From CAYOXD01 sp964407825 (lineage in GTDB: Bacteria; Desulfobacterota; Desulfobacteria; Desulfobacterales; JAFDDL01): a stretch of DNA of 52,217 nucleotides. Below, in pieces: positions 24,339-33,042 of the stretch. Both the position numbers and the translations under genes were made by a program. Location: the NCBI GenBank assembly GCA_964407825.1, contig CAYOXD010000007.1, forward strand, positions 1 through 52,217, read 5' to 3'. The notes beneath the pieces are model-generated. The model was not told where the DNA came from, did no database searches, and saw only the letters and a program-made list of their open reading frames with translations. Each line of letters starts with the position of its first letter. Position 1 is the first letter of the stretch.

Positions 24339-26759
24339 CTATATATCCAGCACACTGACCTCAAGGGCATGACTCTGGATAAAATCCCTCCTCGGTACCA
24401 CCTCGTCGCCCATCAGGACAGTGAAAATGGCATCGGCCTCCACTGCGTCCTCCACCTTCACCTGTAGCAGGTTCCGTCTTTTCGGATCCATGGTGGTTCG
24501 CCACAGCTGATCGGGATTCATCTCACCGAGGCCCTTGTATCGCTGGATGGAAAGGCCTTTTCTGGATTCCTCCAGGATATGCTGCAACAGCTCCTTCTTG
24601 TTCGAAAGCGTTGTGACCGTTTCCGGATTGTCCTTGTTGGAAACCGTAAAGGGCGGGAAGTCATATTGGGCCAATTTACCATTCAGGAGTGTAACCTTCT
24701 GGTAATTCTTGGACATCACAAGACCTCTGCGAATTTTGATCACCTGTCTTTCGCCTCCCAGATCCGCGTCGATCACGTCCTTCTTGGCCGGCACCGTGGC
24801 CAGCATTTCAAAGACCTGCTTCTCCTCCTGCCAGGTCAGTTGACTCATCCCATAGCCGATCTCCATCAACTTCCCGCGAAGGTGCTCCATCTTTTCCCGG
24901 TCCATGAGATATTCCGGGCTCGAAACTCCCTCCCGAATGAGAATTTCAGTGAGATCCTGGGGGATTCCCCGCTGAAACAGCCGGTCCATCAATTTGAAAT
25001 ACTCGGACAGATCCCGGACGAATTCAAAGAGGGACGCGTCCTGCAATGGGCCGATATCACCGGCCGACTGAATAACCTTTCTCTCACTGATCCGCTTCAA
25101 AATGTACTCATTCAACTCATTTTCGTCTCTCAGATAAAATTCGCTCTTGCCCTTTCCGACCTTCAGCAGGGGGGGCTGGGCGATATAGAGATACCCCTTA
25201 TCCACGATCTCCGTCATCTGCCGGTAAAAAAAGGTCAGCAGCAGGGTGCGGATGTGGGAGCCGTCCACGTCCGCGTCGGTCATGATGATCACCTTTTGAT
25301 ACCGGATCCGATCGATATCATAGTCCTCGCCACCTGCCCCGGTTCCCAGTGCCGTAATGATATTCTTGATCTCCTCGCTGGAGAGAATCTTGTCGAACCG
25401 GGCCTTTTCCACATTTAGGATCTTGCCCTTCAGGGGCAGGATGGCCTGGAATTTGCGGTCCCTTCCCTGCTTGGCACTGCCACCGGCCGAATCCCCCTCC
25501 ACCAGGAAGAGCTCACGCTGCCGCGGATCGGTTTCCTGACATTCGGCCAGTTTGCCCGGGAGGCTGGCATCCACGAAGGTGCCCTGTTTTCGGGCCAACT
25601 CCCTGGCTCGCCGGGCCGCGTCCCTGGCCCGGGCCGCATCCACGGCCTTGGCCATGATTCGCTTGGCGACGGCTGGATTTTCTTCAAGAAAAATACCGAG
25701 TTTCTCGTTTACCAGAGACTCCACCAGCCCCTTCACATCGCTGTTACCGAGCTTGGTCTTGGTCTGTCCCTCGAACTGGGGATTCTTGATACGAACGCTG
25801 ATAACGGCGGTAAGCCCCTCCCGGACGTCCTCGCCGCTGATTTTGGACGGCAGGTTCTTGGGTGCGCTGCCGTTGATGGCGTACTGGTTCATGGCCCGTG
25901 TCAGAGCCGACTTGAAGCCGATCAGGTGAAAGCCCCCCTCGACCGTATTGATATTGTTGGCAAATGAAAATATTTTTTCCGCATAGGTGCTGTTATACTG
26001 GATGGCCACCTCGATTTGAACGTCATTTTTCACCCCCTCGATGAACACTGGCTCGTGAAGGGGGGAATGATGACGGTTGAGATATTCAACGAAGGAGACG
26101 ATGCCGCCGTCATAGCAAAACTCCTTTTTATCGTCATTGCGCTCGTCCTCGATGATGATTTTGACGCCGCGGTTCAAAAAGGCAAGTTCCCGCATTCGTC
26201 GGCAGAGGGTGTCGAAATTGAACTCCACGGTGTTGAAGATATCCGCATCCGGCCGGAAACGAATGGAGGTCCCGCGTTTCTCGGTGCTGCCGGTAACGGC
26301 CAATTCGCTTGTCTTGATGCCCCGGGAATAGGTTTGATGATAGGTTTTCCCGTTCTGATAGATTTCCACCATCAGTTCTACGGACAGGGCGTTAACCACC
26401 GAAACCCCCACGCCGTGAAGCCCGCCGGAAACTTTGTAGGAGTCATTGTCGAATTTTCCGCCGGCGTGCAATTTAGTAAGCACCACCTCCACGGCCGGCA
26501 CCTTTTCTGTCTTGTGGATTCCCACGGGGATCCCGCGGCCGTTGTCCTCTACGCTCACGCTCCCGTCGGTGTGGACGGCCACTTTCACCGTGTCGCAGTA
26601 CCCGGCCATGGCTTCGTCGATACTGTTGTCCACCACCTCGTAGACCAGGTGATGAAGCCCGGCCACATCCACATTTCCGATATACATGGAGGGCCGCAGC
26701 CGTACCGGTTCAAGCCCTTCGAGTACATCGATGCTGCTTTCGTCGTATATATTTTCCAT
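24339..26759 (-). CDS. gyrB: DNA gyrase subunit B
   Basis: 806 residues from ATG 26759. A GTG one codon upstream (26762) is an alternative. The ATG shares bases with the dnaN stop (TGATG), so the genes are coupled. The N-terminal ATPase has SIDEAMAGY, DNGRGIPVGIH and GGLHGVGVSVVNAL; the TOPRIM domain has ELFLVEGDSAGGSAKQGRDR near 415 and IIMTDADVDGSHIRTLLLTF near 490; the C-terminus has QRYKGLGEMNPDQLW. With GyrA, which is not in the window, it introduces negative supercoils. The 806-residue length, typical of bacterial GyrB, and the domain order are regular. Confidence 0.97.
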   Translation of the reverse strand: MENIYDESSIDVLEGLEPVRLRPSMYIGNVDVAGLHHLVYEVVDNSIDEAMAGYCDTVKVAVHTDGSVSVEDNGRGIPVGIHKTEKVPAVEVVLTKLHAGGKFDNDSYKVSGGLHGVGVSVVNALSVELMVEIYQNGKTYHQTYSRGIKTSELAVTGSTEKRGTSIRFRPDADIFNTVEFNFDTLCRRMRELAFLNRGVKIIIEDERNDDKKEFCYDGGIVSFVEYLNRHHSPLHEPVFIEGVKNDVQIEVAIQYNSTYAEKIFSFANNINTVEGGFHLIGFKSALTRAMNQYAINGSAPKNLPSKISGEDVREGLTAVISVRIKNPQFEGQTKTKLGNSDVKGLVESLVNEKLGIFLEENPAVAKRIMAKAVDAARARDAARRARELARKQGTFVDASLPGKLAECQETDPRQRELFLVEGDSAGGSAKQGRDRKFQAILPLKGKILNVEKARFDKILSSEEIKNIITALGTGAGGEDYDIDRIRYQKVIIMTDADVDGSHIRTLLLTFFYRQMTEIVDKGYLYIAQPPLLKVGKGKSEFYLRDENELNEYILKRISERKVIQSAGDIGPLQDASLFEFVRDLSEYFKLMDRLFQRGIPQDLTEILIREGVSSPEYLMDREKMEHLRGKLMEIGYGMSQLTWQEEKQVFEMLATVPAKKDVIDADLGGERQVIKIRRGLVMSKNYQKVTLLNGKLAQYDFPPFTVSNKDNPETVTTLSNKKELLQHILEESRKGLSIQRYKGLGEMNPDQLWRTTMDPKRRNLLQVKVEDAVEADAIFTVLMGDEVVPRRDFIQSHALEVSVLDI

Positions 26760-27877
26760 CACACTCTCATTGGCATAATCGCACTTAGGAAGCTGTCGTC
26801 ATCCCTGTCGAAAACCAGACAGGGACGGTTCTCAGCGGAAAGATAGAGAAGCACCGTATCGCCCTTGACCACATTCACCGTATCGATAAAATATCTCGGA
26901 TTAAAGGCGATCTTCATGCTTTGGCCCTCGTATTCGATCTCCATATCCTCCTTGGAATCCCCGAGTGCCGGGTTGGCGGCGGATATGGACAGCAGGCTGG
27001 CGGAAAAATCGAAAATGGCGGCCCTGTAATCGTCCGAAGCGAGGATTGACATCCGTTTGAGGGTCATGAGAAAGTTGCTCTTTTCAACGGCGATGATGTA
27101 CCCGTCCTGTCGGTCGATAATTTCAGCATATTTTGGAAATGCACCTTCCAGGAGCCGAACGATGATGGTTTCCGCCTCCTTCTTCACCACCAGATGATTG
27201 TCCTTGACACCGATCCGGACATTTCCAACGGGCTCCAGGAATCGGTTTATCTCCTGGAGGGCTTTTTTAGGGATGAGAACGCCCGGACCCTCCGGCAGAT
27301 CAAAATCGGACGCGAATCGGTAATCGGCCAGACTGAGGCGGCTTCCGTCCGTGGAAACCATTCGGATCAGCTTTTGATCCCCATCGGTCAGTCTCTCGAA
27401 ATAGACCCCGAGCATGTGGGCCCGCTTCTCATCGGAGCTGCCGCCCACAATCAACACCTTTTCGATCATCCCCTTCAGTTTTCGTGAATCCACCTCGAAG
27501 AAGGGGACCTCTTCCACCTGGGGAACATCCGGAAAATCATCTGGATTCATCCCCACGATATGATAAAATACCTTCCGATCGCCGATTTCGAGCCAGCGAT
27601 TGTCCGCCTCGTTCAAGGCCAGGGTCTCATTGGGATAGTCCCTTACGATTTCATATAATTTTTTGGCATTGATGGCGATGATCCCCTCGGTTTCCACCTC
27701 CGCCGGATAGCTCCCCTCGAAGCCGGTTTCCAGGTCCGTCGCCATCAGGGTGATACCCGAATCCAGGGCTTTTATCAGTACGGTCTCGGTAATGGCCAGG
27801 TTGCTCTTGCGCCCGGTCAATCCCTGAACCTTGGACAATACATCGACAAGCTCGTTCCTGTTGAATGAGATCTTCAT
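26759..27877 (-). CDS. dnaN: DNA polymerase III sliding clamp, beta subunit
   Basis: 372 residues from ATG 27877; the preceding ATG (27880) would place the AAAGGG ribosome binding site too close. Three clamp domains are present, with the family's usual landmarks: MATDLETGFEG near 60, VGGSSDEKRAHMLGVYFE near 147, VSTDGSRLSLA near 175 and the C-terminal FLSAIMPMRV. It is the processivity clamp for DNA polymerase III. It lies between the rdgC-like genes (14 bases upstream) and gyrB (overlapping). dnaA, its usual upstream neighbour, is not here. Confidence 0.96.
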   Translation of the reverse strand: MKISFNRNELVDVLSKVQGLTGRKSNLAITETVLIKALDSGITLMATDLETGFEGSYPAEVETEGIIAINAKKLYEIVRDYPNETLALNEADNRWLEIGDRKVFYHIVGMNPDDFPDVPQVEEVPFFEVDSRKLKGMIEKVLIVGGSSDEKRAHMLGVYFERLTDGDQKLIRMVSTDGSRLSLADYRFASDFDLPEGPGVLIPKKALQEINRFLEPVGNVRIGVKDNHLVVKKEAETIIVRLLEGAFPKYAEIIDRQDGYIIAVEKSNFLMTLKRMSILASDDYRAAIFDFSASLLSISAANPALGDSKEDMEIEYEGQSMKIAFNPRYFIDTVNVVKGDTVLLYLSAENRPCLVFDRDDDSFLSAIMPMRV

Positions 27878-27891
27878 CATCTACCCTTTGT

Positions 27892-28419
27892 TCACGTTTG
27901 GGATATCCATTGTCGTATGCCCGGTGCCACGGAATCCTTCCAATGATTGGACACCCGGTGCCCGATGAAGGAATTGAACGCGGCATCCATCAGCCCCACC
28001 ACCTTTTCGTAAAGATATGACTTTTCAAGGAGGGCTCCGGCCACATCCTCACGGCTTTCCACGGGTCCCGTGTCCGGCACCTTGAGACTGGCCAGACTCA
28101 GGCTCTCGCCCTTTACGGTGAACTGCCAGCGCTGATCGGCGATCTTCAGGGACAGGTTCATCTCGGTGACCACGGCTCCCTTCTGAAGCGCCAGGCGTCC
28201 CTCTTCAAGACCGGCGTCATCCCCCTTGATGGTGATGACCTCGACGGCTTCGCCTTGACGGTTTTCAAGGACCAACCGGTTGCCGAGGTCCAGGGACCCC
28301 ATATCCGGCTGAAGGGCCACAACCCCGGATGGGTCCGTTTCAATGGTAAACCACAACCAGGTGAGAAATTCGAATCCCAAAAACTTGTATCGGTTATAGG
28401 CAACCGCCACATCCAACAT
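27892..28419 (-). CDS. Probable C-terminal half of a split RdgC-like protein
   Basis: 175 residues, soluble, with no signal peptide. The N-terminal YKFLGFEFLTWLWFTIE stretch resembles, from memory, the region after the first domain in long RdgC-like proteins of some delta-type bacteria. The remainder (LSLKIADQRWQFTVKGE, then EDVAGALLEKSYLYEK) shows no motif I can name. It begins four bases after the 204-residue RdgC-like gene and ends 14 bases before dnaN, so all three are co-transcribed. RdgC binds DNA and restrains RecA in Escherichia coli. That these two ORFs together equal one RdgC is an inference; it could instead be an unrelated partner. Confidence 0.55.
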   Translation of the reverse strand: MLDVAVAYNRYKFLGFEFLTWLWFTIETDPSGVVALQPDMGSLDLGNRLVLENRQGEAVEVITIKGDDAGLEEGRLALQKGAVVTEMNLSLKIADQRWQFTVKGESLSLASLKVPDTGPVESREDVAGALLEKSYLYEKVVGLMDAAFNSFIGHRVSNHWKDSVAPGIRQWISQT

Positions 28420-28423
28420 GGGT

Positions 28424-29038
28424 TTACTCCGTGAATCGAGTGGGCGAAAGACCGCTCAACGCATCCCTCTGAGCATCGGAAAGCCCGGCGGTCAGCGTCG
28501 CAGCCGTATAGGGAAAGAGACGGATGAGGGTCAACCTGAAGGATTTGGAAAATAGGGTTTCCAGGGCCTCGTTGGCCGCCTTCTGGTTGGAAAAAAACCA
28601 CAGCTGACCGTCCTCGTAGTTCCAAAGAACGTCATAGACCGCCGGTGTTGCCGGTATCCTTGCCAGGAGCGCATGAACAACGGCGTCCTTGATCAGTTTC
28701 TTCTCCTCCCTGGAAAGATACTCTCGTCCGCTCTCGGCCAGTTTCCTGGCCATTTCAATGGAATACCGCTTGTTGATGATCTTGGTGGAGACGTTTTTCT
28801 TGTCGATTCTCAGGGAAAACACGAAAAGAGGTCCCACCACAAAGGAGGAGCCTTCAAAATTCGGCCGGTAGGGAGCATCAAAGGAGGTCCAGCCGACGGA
28901 TTTTTCCGTATCCTCGTCATCGATTTCAATGATAGTGTTCTGCTTTAATCCCGCGGCAACGGTTTCGATCACCGATTCAGCCAGTTTGCCATCCACCTGG
29001 TACCGCGTGAGGGAAACGTTCGATGACATGATGCCCAT
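28424..29038 (-). CDS. RdgC-like recombination-associated protein (N-terminal type)
   Basis: 204 residues from ATG 29038, chosen because GGCGGAG lies six bases upstream; the open frame extends to 29071. The segment MARKLAESGREYLSREEKKL, then IKDAVVHALLARIP and LWFFSNQKAANEALE, matches the order seen in RdgC: a charged helix, KDEVLHSLLPRAF-like residues, and the strand before SAKKAEDTLALL. E. coli RdgC (about 300 residues) forms a ring around DNA. This protein stops short of the C-terminal third, which may be supplied by the next gene. It heads the operon that contains dnaN and gyrB. Confidence 0.65.
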   Translation of the reverse strand: MGIMSSNVSLTRYQVDGKLAESVIETVAAGLKQNTIIEIDDEDTEKSVGWTSFDAPYRPNFEGSSFVVGPLFVFSLRIDKKNVSTKIINKRYSIEMARKLAESGREYLSREEKKLIKDAVVHALLARIPATPAVYDVLWNYEDGQLWFFSNQKAANEALETLFSKSFRLTLIRLFPYTAATLTAGLSDAQRDALSGLSPTRFTE

Positions 29039-29590
29039 AGTGTGCTCCGCCGATGTTCTCTCTGTAGCCAAGGACCGAACCGCTTACCCGGTTTCAGACA
29101 AAAGGCATTGAAAAAAATCACCATAAAGACTCGCCAATATAGCTTTTTCCAGGATCAAGTTCAAGGGATATCTGCACCGGTGTTCAGGGGCAGGCTTCAG
29201 GCCTTTCTTCCAGTGCGCCCGAGAGTCGGTCCGAAACGCCACCGTGTGATCCTGAAGTCTTTTGTTTTTAGATTTTTATAAAAAACCAATCATTATAATA
29301 AACGCTGTTCATACTGTTAATAATGAGATAAGGTGTCTAATTTACAATAAAATATCTTAAAACCAGCTGACGATTCCCTGTTCCGAGCCTCAACCATTGG
29401 ACCGCTGATATCGACAGCAGTGCCAGGACGGTTAATAACCCGACCCCTTATTGACAATTCATGGACCGGAAAACCGGTTGACGGCCCGGTCGTTTTATCG
29501 TTTGATACGGGCCATCTGGTGTTGGCTGGGGCCTTTTCAGCGGATCCTTTTCAACAGGGGGTGTCAGTAACCCCTGTAATCTTTGTTTCT
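29039..29590. other. AT-rich divergent intergenic region
   Basis: 552 bases between the rdgC-dnaN-gyrB operon (-) and the EndoQ-UvrD gene (+). Positions about 29255-29360 are strikingly AT-rich for this window and contain a near-consensus minus-strand promoter (29292-29320). An open frame from 29420 runs into the EndoQ-UvrD gene, but the family's N-terminus begins at 29591. I found no exact DnaA box (TTATCCACA or its complement). The closest is TTATTGACA at 29448, so an origin here is not supported. Confidence 0.6.
29292..29320 (-). promoter_or_regulatory. Promoter of the rdgC-dnaN-gyrB operon
   Basis: On the minus strand TTAACA (29315-29320), a 17-base spacer and a perfect TATAAT (29292-29297). 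This is the best sigma-70-type promoter seen in the window. Transcription from about 29285 would give a leader of roughly 245 bases before the first gene at 29038. Confidence 0.7.
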
Positions 29591-32500
29591 ATGAAATTTA
29601 TCGCCGATTTACATGTCCATTCCCGGTTTTCCATGGCCACCGCTAAAAACCTGGATCTCGAGCATCTCCACATCTCCGCGCAGCTAAAGGGCATCACCGT
29701 GGTGGGCACGGGGGATGTGACCCATCCGGGCTGGATTGCCGAGATCCAGGAGAAGCTGGTTCCCGCCGAGCCGGGCCTCTTCAAGTTGAACGAGAGTGCC
29801 GCCCGACTGGCCGATGAGCAGGTTCCCGTGTCCTGCCGCGGGCCGGTGCGATTTCTCCTGTCCGGTGAAATCAGCAATATCTACAAAAAGACGGGACGGA
29901 CGCGAAAGAATCACAACCTGGTTTTTTTCCCGGACCTGGAAACTGCCGCCCGCTTCAATAAGCGGCTGGCGGCCATCGGCAATATCCATTCCGATGGCAG
30001 GCCCATCCTGGGACTCGATGCCAAGTACCTGCTTGAAATGGTGCTTGAAGCCTCTGATCGGGCCTTTTTGATACCCGCGCATGTCTGGACTCCCTGGTTC
30101 TCCATGCTCGGGTCCAGATCCGGCTTCGACAGCATCGAGGCCTGTTTCGAGGAGCTGACCGAGCATATCTTCGCCGTGGAAACAGGCTTGAGTTCGGATC
30201 CGCCCATGAATTGGCGGGTCAGCGGTCTCGATGGCATGACCCTGGTCTCCAATTCGGATGCCCATTCTCCCCAGAAACTGGGCCGGGAGGCCAATTGGCT
30301 CCAAACCCAGCTGTCCTTTGAAGGAATTCGATCAGCCATTGAAACCGGAGATCCGGACCGTTTCCTGGGCACCTTCGAATATTATCCGGAGCATGGCAAA
30401 TATCACATGGATGGTCACCGTAAATGCGGGGTATGCCTCCATCCATCGGAAACCGATGCCCATCAGGGAAAATGCCCCGTCTGCGGAAAACCCCTCACCT
30501 ATGGCGTTCTCTACCGGGTGGAGGCCCTCGCCGACCAGGCGCCGGGACGTATGCCGCCATCGGCGCTTCCCTTTCTCAACGGGGTGCCCCTTGCCGATAT
30601 TCTCTCCGAGGTGTGCCAGGCGGGTCAAAACACGAAAAAGGTCAAGCAGGCCCATGCAATGATTCTCGATCGGCTGGGAAGTGAATTTGACATTCTTTAT
30701 AACAGATCCCCGACCGAGATTGCAGCCGCCGGCGGAATCCTCCTGTCCGAGGCCGTCGATCGCATGCGAAGCGGCAGGATCACCCTGATGCCCGGATACG
30801 ATGGCGAATTCGGTCGGGTTCGGATATTCGAGCCGGAGGAGAGGCGCCGCTTGATGGGTCAGCAAAGCCTGTTCATCATGACCGCAGGGGACAGGGCTGT
30901 CGATGAAAGGCCGGCCGCAGCGACGCCCGAGGACAGGTGCCCGCCGCCTGCCCCTACCGCGGAGAAACCCCGCCATAGACATAAAAAGGACCCGGGGCTG
31001 CTGGACGCCTTGAACGAGGCCCAGCGTCGGGCGGTTTTGTACGGACCGGGACCCCTTCTTGTTTCCGCGGGACCCGGTACGGGAAAAACCCGTACCCTCA
31101 CCCACAGGATTGCCCACCTGATCAAGGAAGAGAAGGTTCCACCCGCGCATATCCTGGCGGTGACCTTTACCGCCAAGGCAGCTGGAGAGATGCGCGATCG
31201 TCTCCAGCGGCTGCTGGGGACAGATGCCCCCTTGCCCTGGGTGGGCACCTTCCACGCCTTTTGCCTGAAGCTGCTCCTGGACAGGGCCGATAGAACCGCA
31301 GACGGTGTCATTGACGATGCGGACCGCGATGTTCTCTTGGGGCAGGCCGTTGAGATGGTCAAACGGACGGTGGCAGAGAGCCCTTCCGTTAACGTGTCGA
31401 GGGCGCGGGAAGCGATCGTGTGCGCCAAACAACGTCTGGAGGCACCGACCCCGTTTCAGGATCGGGACACATCCGAGGGGCATGTGCTGACGCGGATCTA
31501 CGAGGCCTATCAGGAGATATTGGCTGTGATGCGCCGGTATGATTACGAGGATCTTGTCTTTCAAGCCGTTGGGCTCCTGGAGACCGACGAAGCTTGCCGT
31601 ATCGGTCTCCAGGAGGGCTTCCGCCATGTTTTCATCGATGAGTATCAAGATCTCAACCAGGGACAGTACCGTCTGGTGAAGGCCCTGTGCCCGCCGGAGA
31701 GCAACCTCTGCGTCATTGGGGATCCGGATCAGGCCATCTATGGCTTCAGAGGCTCCGATGTGACCTATTTTTCGCAGTTTCTGGAGGATTTTCCCCAGGC
31801 CGGGAAAATTCGCCTGACGGACAATTACCGTTCCACCCAGGTGATTCTCGACGCGGCCTCTCAGGTGATGGCGGCGCAGCAAGGGGGGCCGACCCGTCCG
31901 GCGGAGGCTCCCAGGGCCCGGATGGATTTAAATCCGATGGAAGGGGAGAAACCGGTGATCCTGGCGGCGGGCTCCGAGCGAGAGGAGGCCTGGATGGTTT
32001 CGGATCTCATCGAAAATCTGGTGGGCGGCAGCGGCTACCATCGGGTGGACACGGGCCGGGTGTTGGATGCGAATCTGTCGAGCCCGCTGGGATTTTCGGA
32101 TGTTGCCATTCTCTTTCGAACCAGTGCCCAGCAGGAAGTCTTTTCCCAGGCCCTGGCCAGCCGGGGGATTCCCTTCCAGGTGGCCAGCCGGGCGAAGATT
32201 CAGGCAGACAGGGACCTCGGGGCCTTCATATCCCTGGTACGGATCGTTTCAGGTCTTGGAACCTATGCCGATTTTCATCGCATCCATAACCGGGTGCAGC
32301 CCGGTATCGGAAAGGCCGCGGCGGCCGGATTTTTTTCCTGGGCGGTGGGTCAGGGGCTCGACTTTGAAGCCGCCCTGTCGGCGGGCACCCGCAACCCCAT
32401 TGCCGGCATGGGCGCCGGGGTTCGGGTCAGACTGGCGGGCCTTCTGGGCGCCCTGACCGAGATGGAAGAGGCGATGTCGGGTCTTGGTGCCAGGGAAATC

Positions 32501-33007
32501 ATCGCGTATGTGGCATCGCATCCGATGGTGGACACAGGTCTGAAGGATTCTCCGGATTTAAAGGAAAAGCTCGATGGGCTGTTGGCCTCCATGAATGGCT
32601 GTGAGGCGGATCCGGTCACCTTCTTCTCGACCCTTGCCCTTCAGACCGATACGGATCTCTATGTGTCCTTGGCTGAAAAGGTATCGCTCATGACTCTTCA
32701 TGCGGCAAAGGGTCTTGAATTTCCGGTGGTATTTATGGTGGGATGTGAGCAGGATCTGTTACCCCTTCGGCGGGCAGGGAATGATGGCGTGGATGTGGAA
32801 GAGGAGCGCCGGCTGTTCTATGTGGGAATGACCCGCGCCGAAAGGCGACTCTATTTCTCATGGTCCAGCAGTCGGCGGGTCCATGGAAAACGGCTGTCCC
32901 GTCAGATATCCCCGTTTATAGCGGATATTGCCGAAGAACTGTTGCAGCGGCAGGATCCGCCAGGGAAAAAGCCGAAAGACCGGCACACCCAGTTGTCACT
33001 CTTTTAG
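29591..33007 (+). CDS. EndoQ-like PHP endonuclease fused to a UvrD/PcrA helicase
   Basis: 1138 residues from ATG 29591, where the family's MKFIADLHVHSRFS begins. Residues 1-430 match the TIGR00375/EndoQ family: PHP metal ligands in DLHVHS, GTGDVTHPGW and NSDAHSP, then a four-cysteine zinc site near 277 (CGVC...CPVC). EndoQ cuts DNA 5' to uracil, hypoxanthine or abasic sites. Residues about 470-1120 form a complete superfamily 1 helicase: GPGTGKTRTL (Walker A, near 495), FIDEYQDLNQGQY near 681, GDPDQAIYGFRGSD, LMTLHAAKGLEFP and VGMTRAERRLYFSW. The fusion suggests cutting at a deaminated base coupled to strand unwinding. No clear ribosome binding site precedes the ATG. All key residues of both parts look intact. 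Confidence 0.88.
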   Translation: MKFIADLHVHSRFSMATAKNLDLEHLHISAQLKGITVVGTGDVTHPGWIAEIQEKLVPAEPGLFKLNESAARLADEQVPVSCRGPVRFLLSGEISNIYKKTGRTRKNHNLVFFPDLETAARFNKRLAAIGNIHSDGRPILGLDAKYLLEMVLEASDRAFLIPAHVWTPWFSMLGSRSGFDSIEACFEELTEHIFAVETGLSSDPPMNWRVSGLDGMTLVSNSDAHSPQKLGREANWLQTQLSFEGIRSAIETGDPDRFLGTFEYYPEHGKYHMDGHRKCGVCLHPSETDAHQGKCPVCGKPLTYGVLYRVEALADQAPGRMPPSALPFLNGVPLADILSEVCQAGQNTKKVKQAHAMILDRLGSEFDILYNRSPTEIAAAGGILLSEAVDRMRSGRITLMPGYDGEFGRVRIFEPEERRRLMGQQSLFIMTAGDRAVDERPAAATPEDRCPPPAPTAEKPRHRHKKDPGLLDALNEAQRRAVLYGPGPLLVSAGPGTGKTRTLTHRIAHLIKEEKVPPAHILAVTFTAKAAGEMRDRLQRLLGTDAPLPWVGTFHAFCLKLLLDRADRTADGVIDDADRDVLLGQAVEMVKRTVAESPSVNVSRAREAIVCAKQRLEAPTPFQDRDTSEGHVLTRIYEAYQEILAVMRRYDYEDLVFQAVGLLETDEACRIGLQEGFRHVFIDEYQDLNQGQYRLVKALCPPESNLCVIGDPDQAIYGFRGSDVTYFSQFLEDFPQAGKIRLTDNYRSTQVILDAASQVMAAQQGGPTRPAEAPRARMDLNPMEGEKPVILAAGSEREEAWMVSDLIENLVGGSGYHRVDTGRVLDANLSSPLGFSDVAILFRTSAQQEVFSQALASRGIPFQVASRAKIQADRDLGAFISLVRIVSGLGTYADFHRIHNRVQPGIGKAAAAGFFSWAVGQGLDFEAALSAGTRNPIAGMGAGVRVRLAGLLGALTEMEEAMSGLGAREIIAYVASHPMVDTGLKDSPDLKEKLDGLLASMNGCEADPVTFFSTLALQTDTDLYVSLAEKVSLMTLHAAKGLEFPVVFMVGCEQDLLPLRRAGNDGVDVEEERRLFYVGMTRAERRLYFSWSSSRRVHGKRLSRQISPFIADIAEELLQRQDPPGKKPKDRHTQLSLF

Positions 33008-33042
33008 GATTAAAACCTAACCAAATGTAAAGGAACATACTG

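Noticed and set aside
29255..29400. AT-rich island as a replication origin
   Set aside because: No exact DnaA box or cluster of near matches was found. The sequence is explained at least in part by the promoter of the rdgC-dnaN-gyrB operon.
29420..29590. N-terminal extension of the EndoQ-UvrD protein
   Set aside because: The extra 57 residues are not like EndoQ, which begins at MKFIADLHVHS. The codons fall in a promoter-type region.
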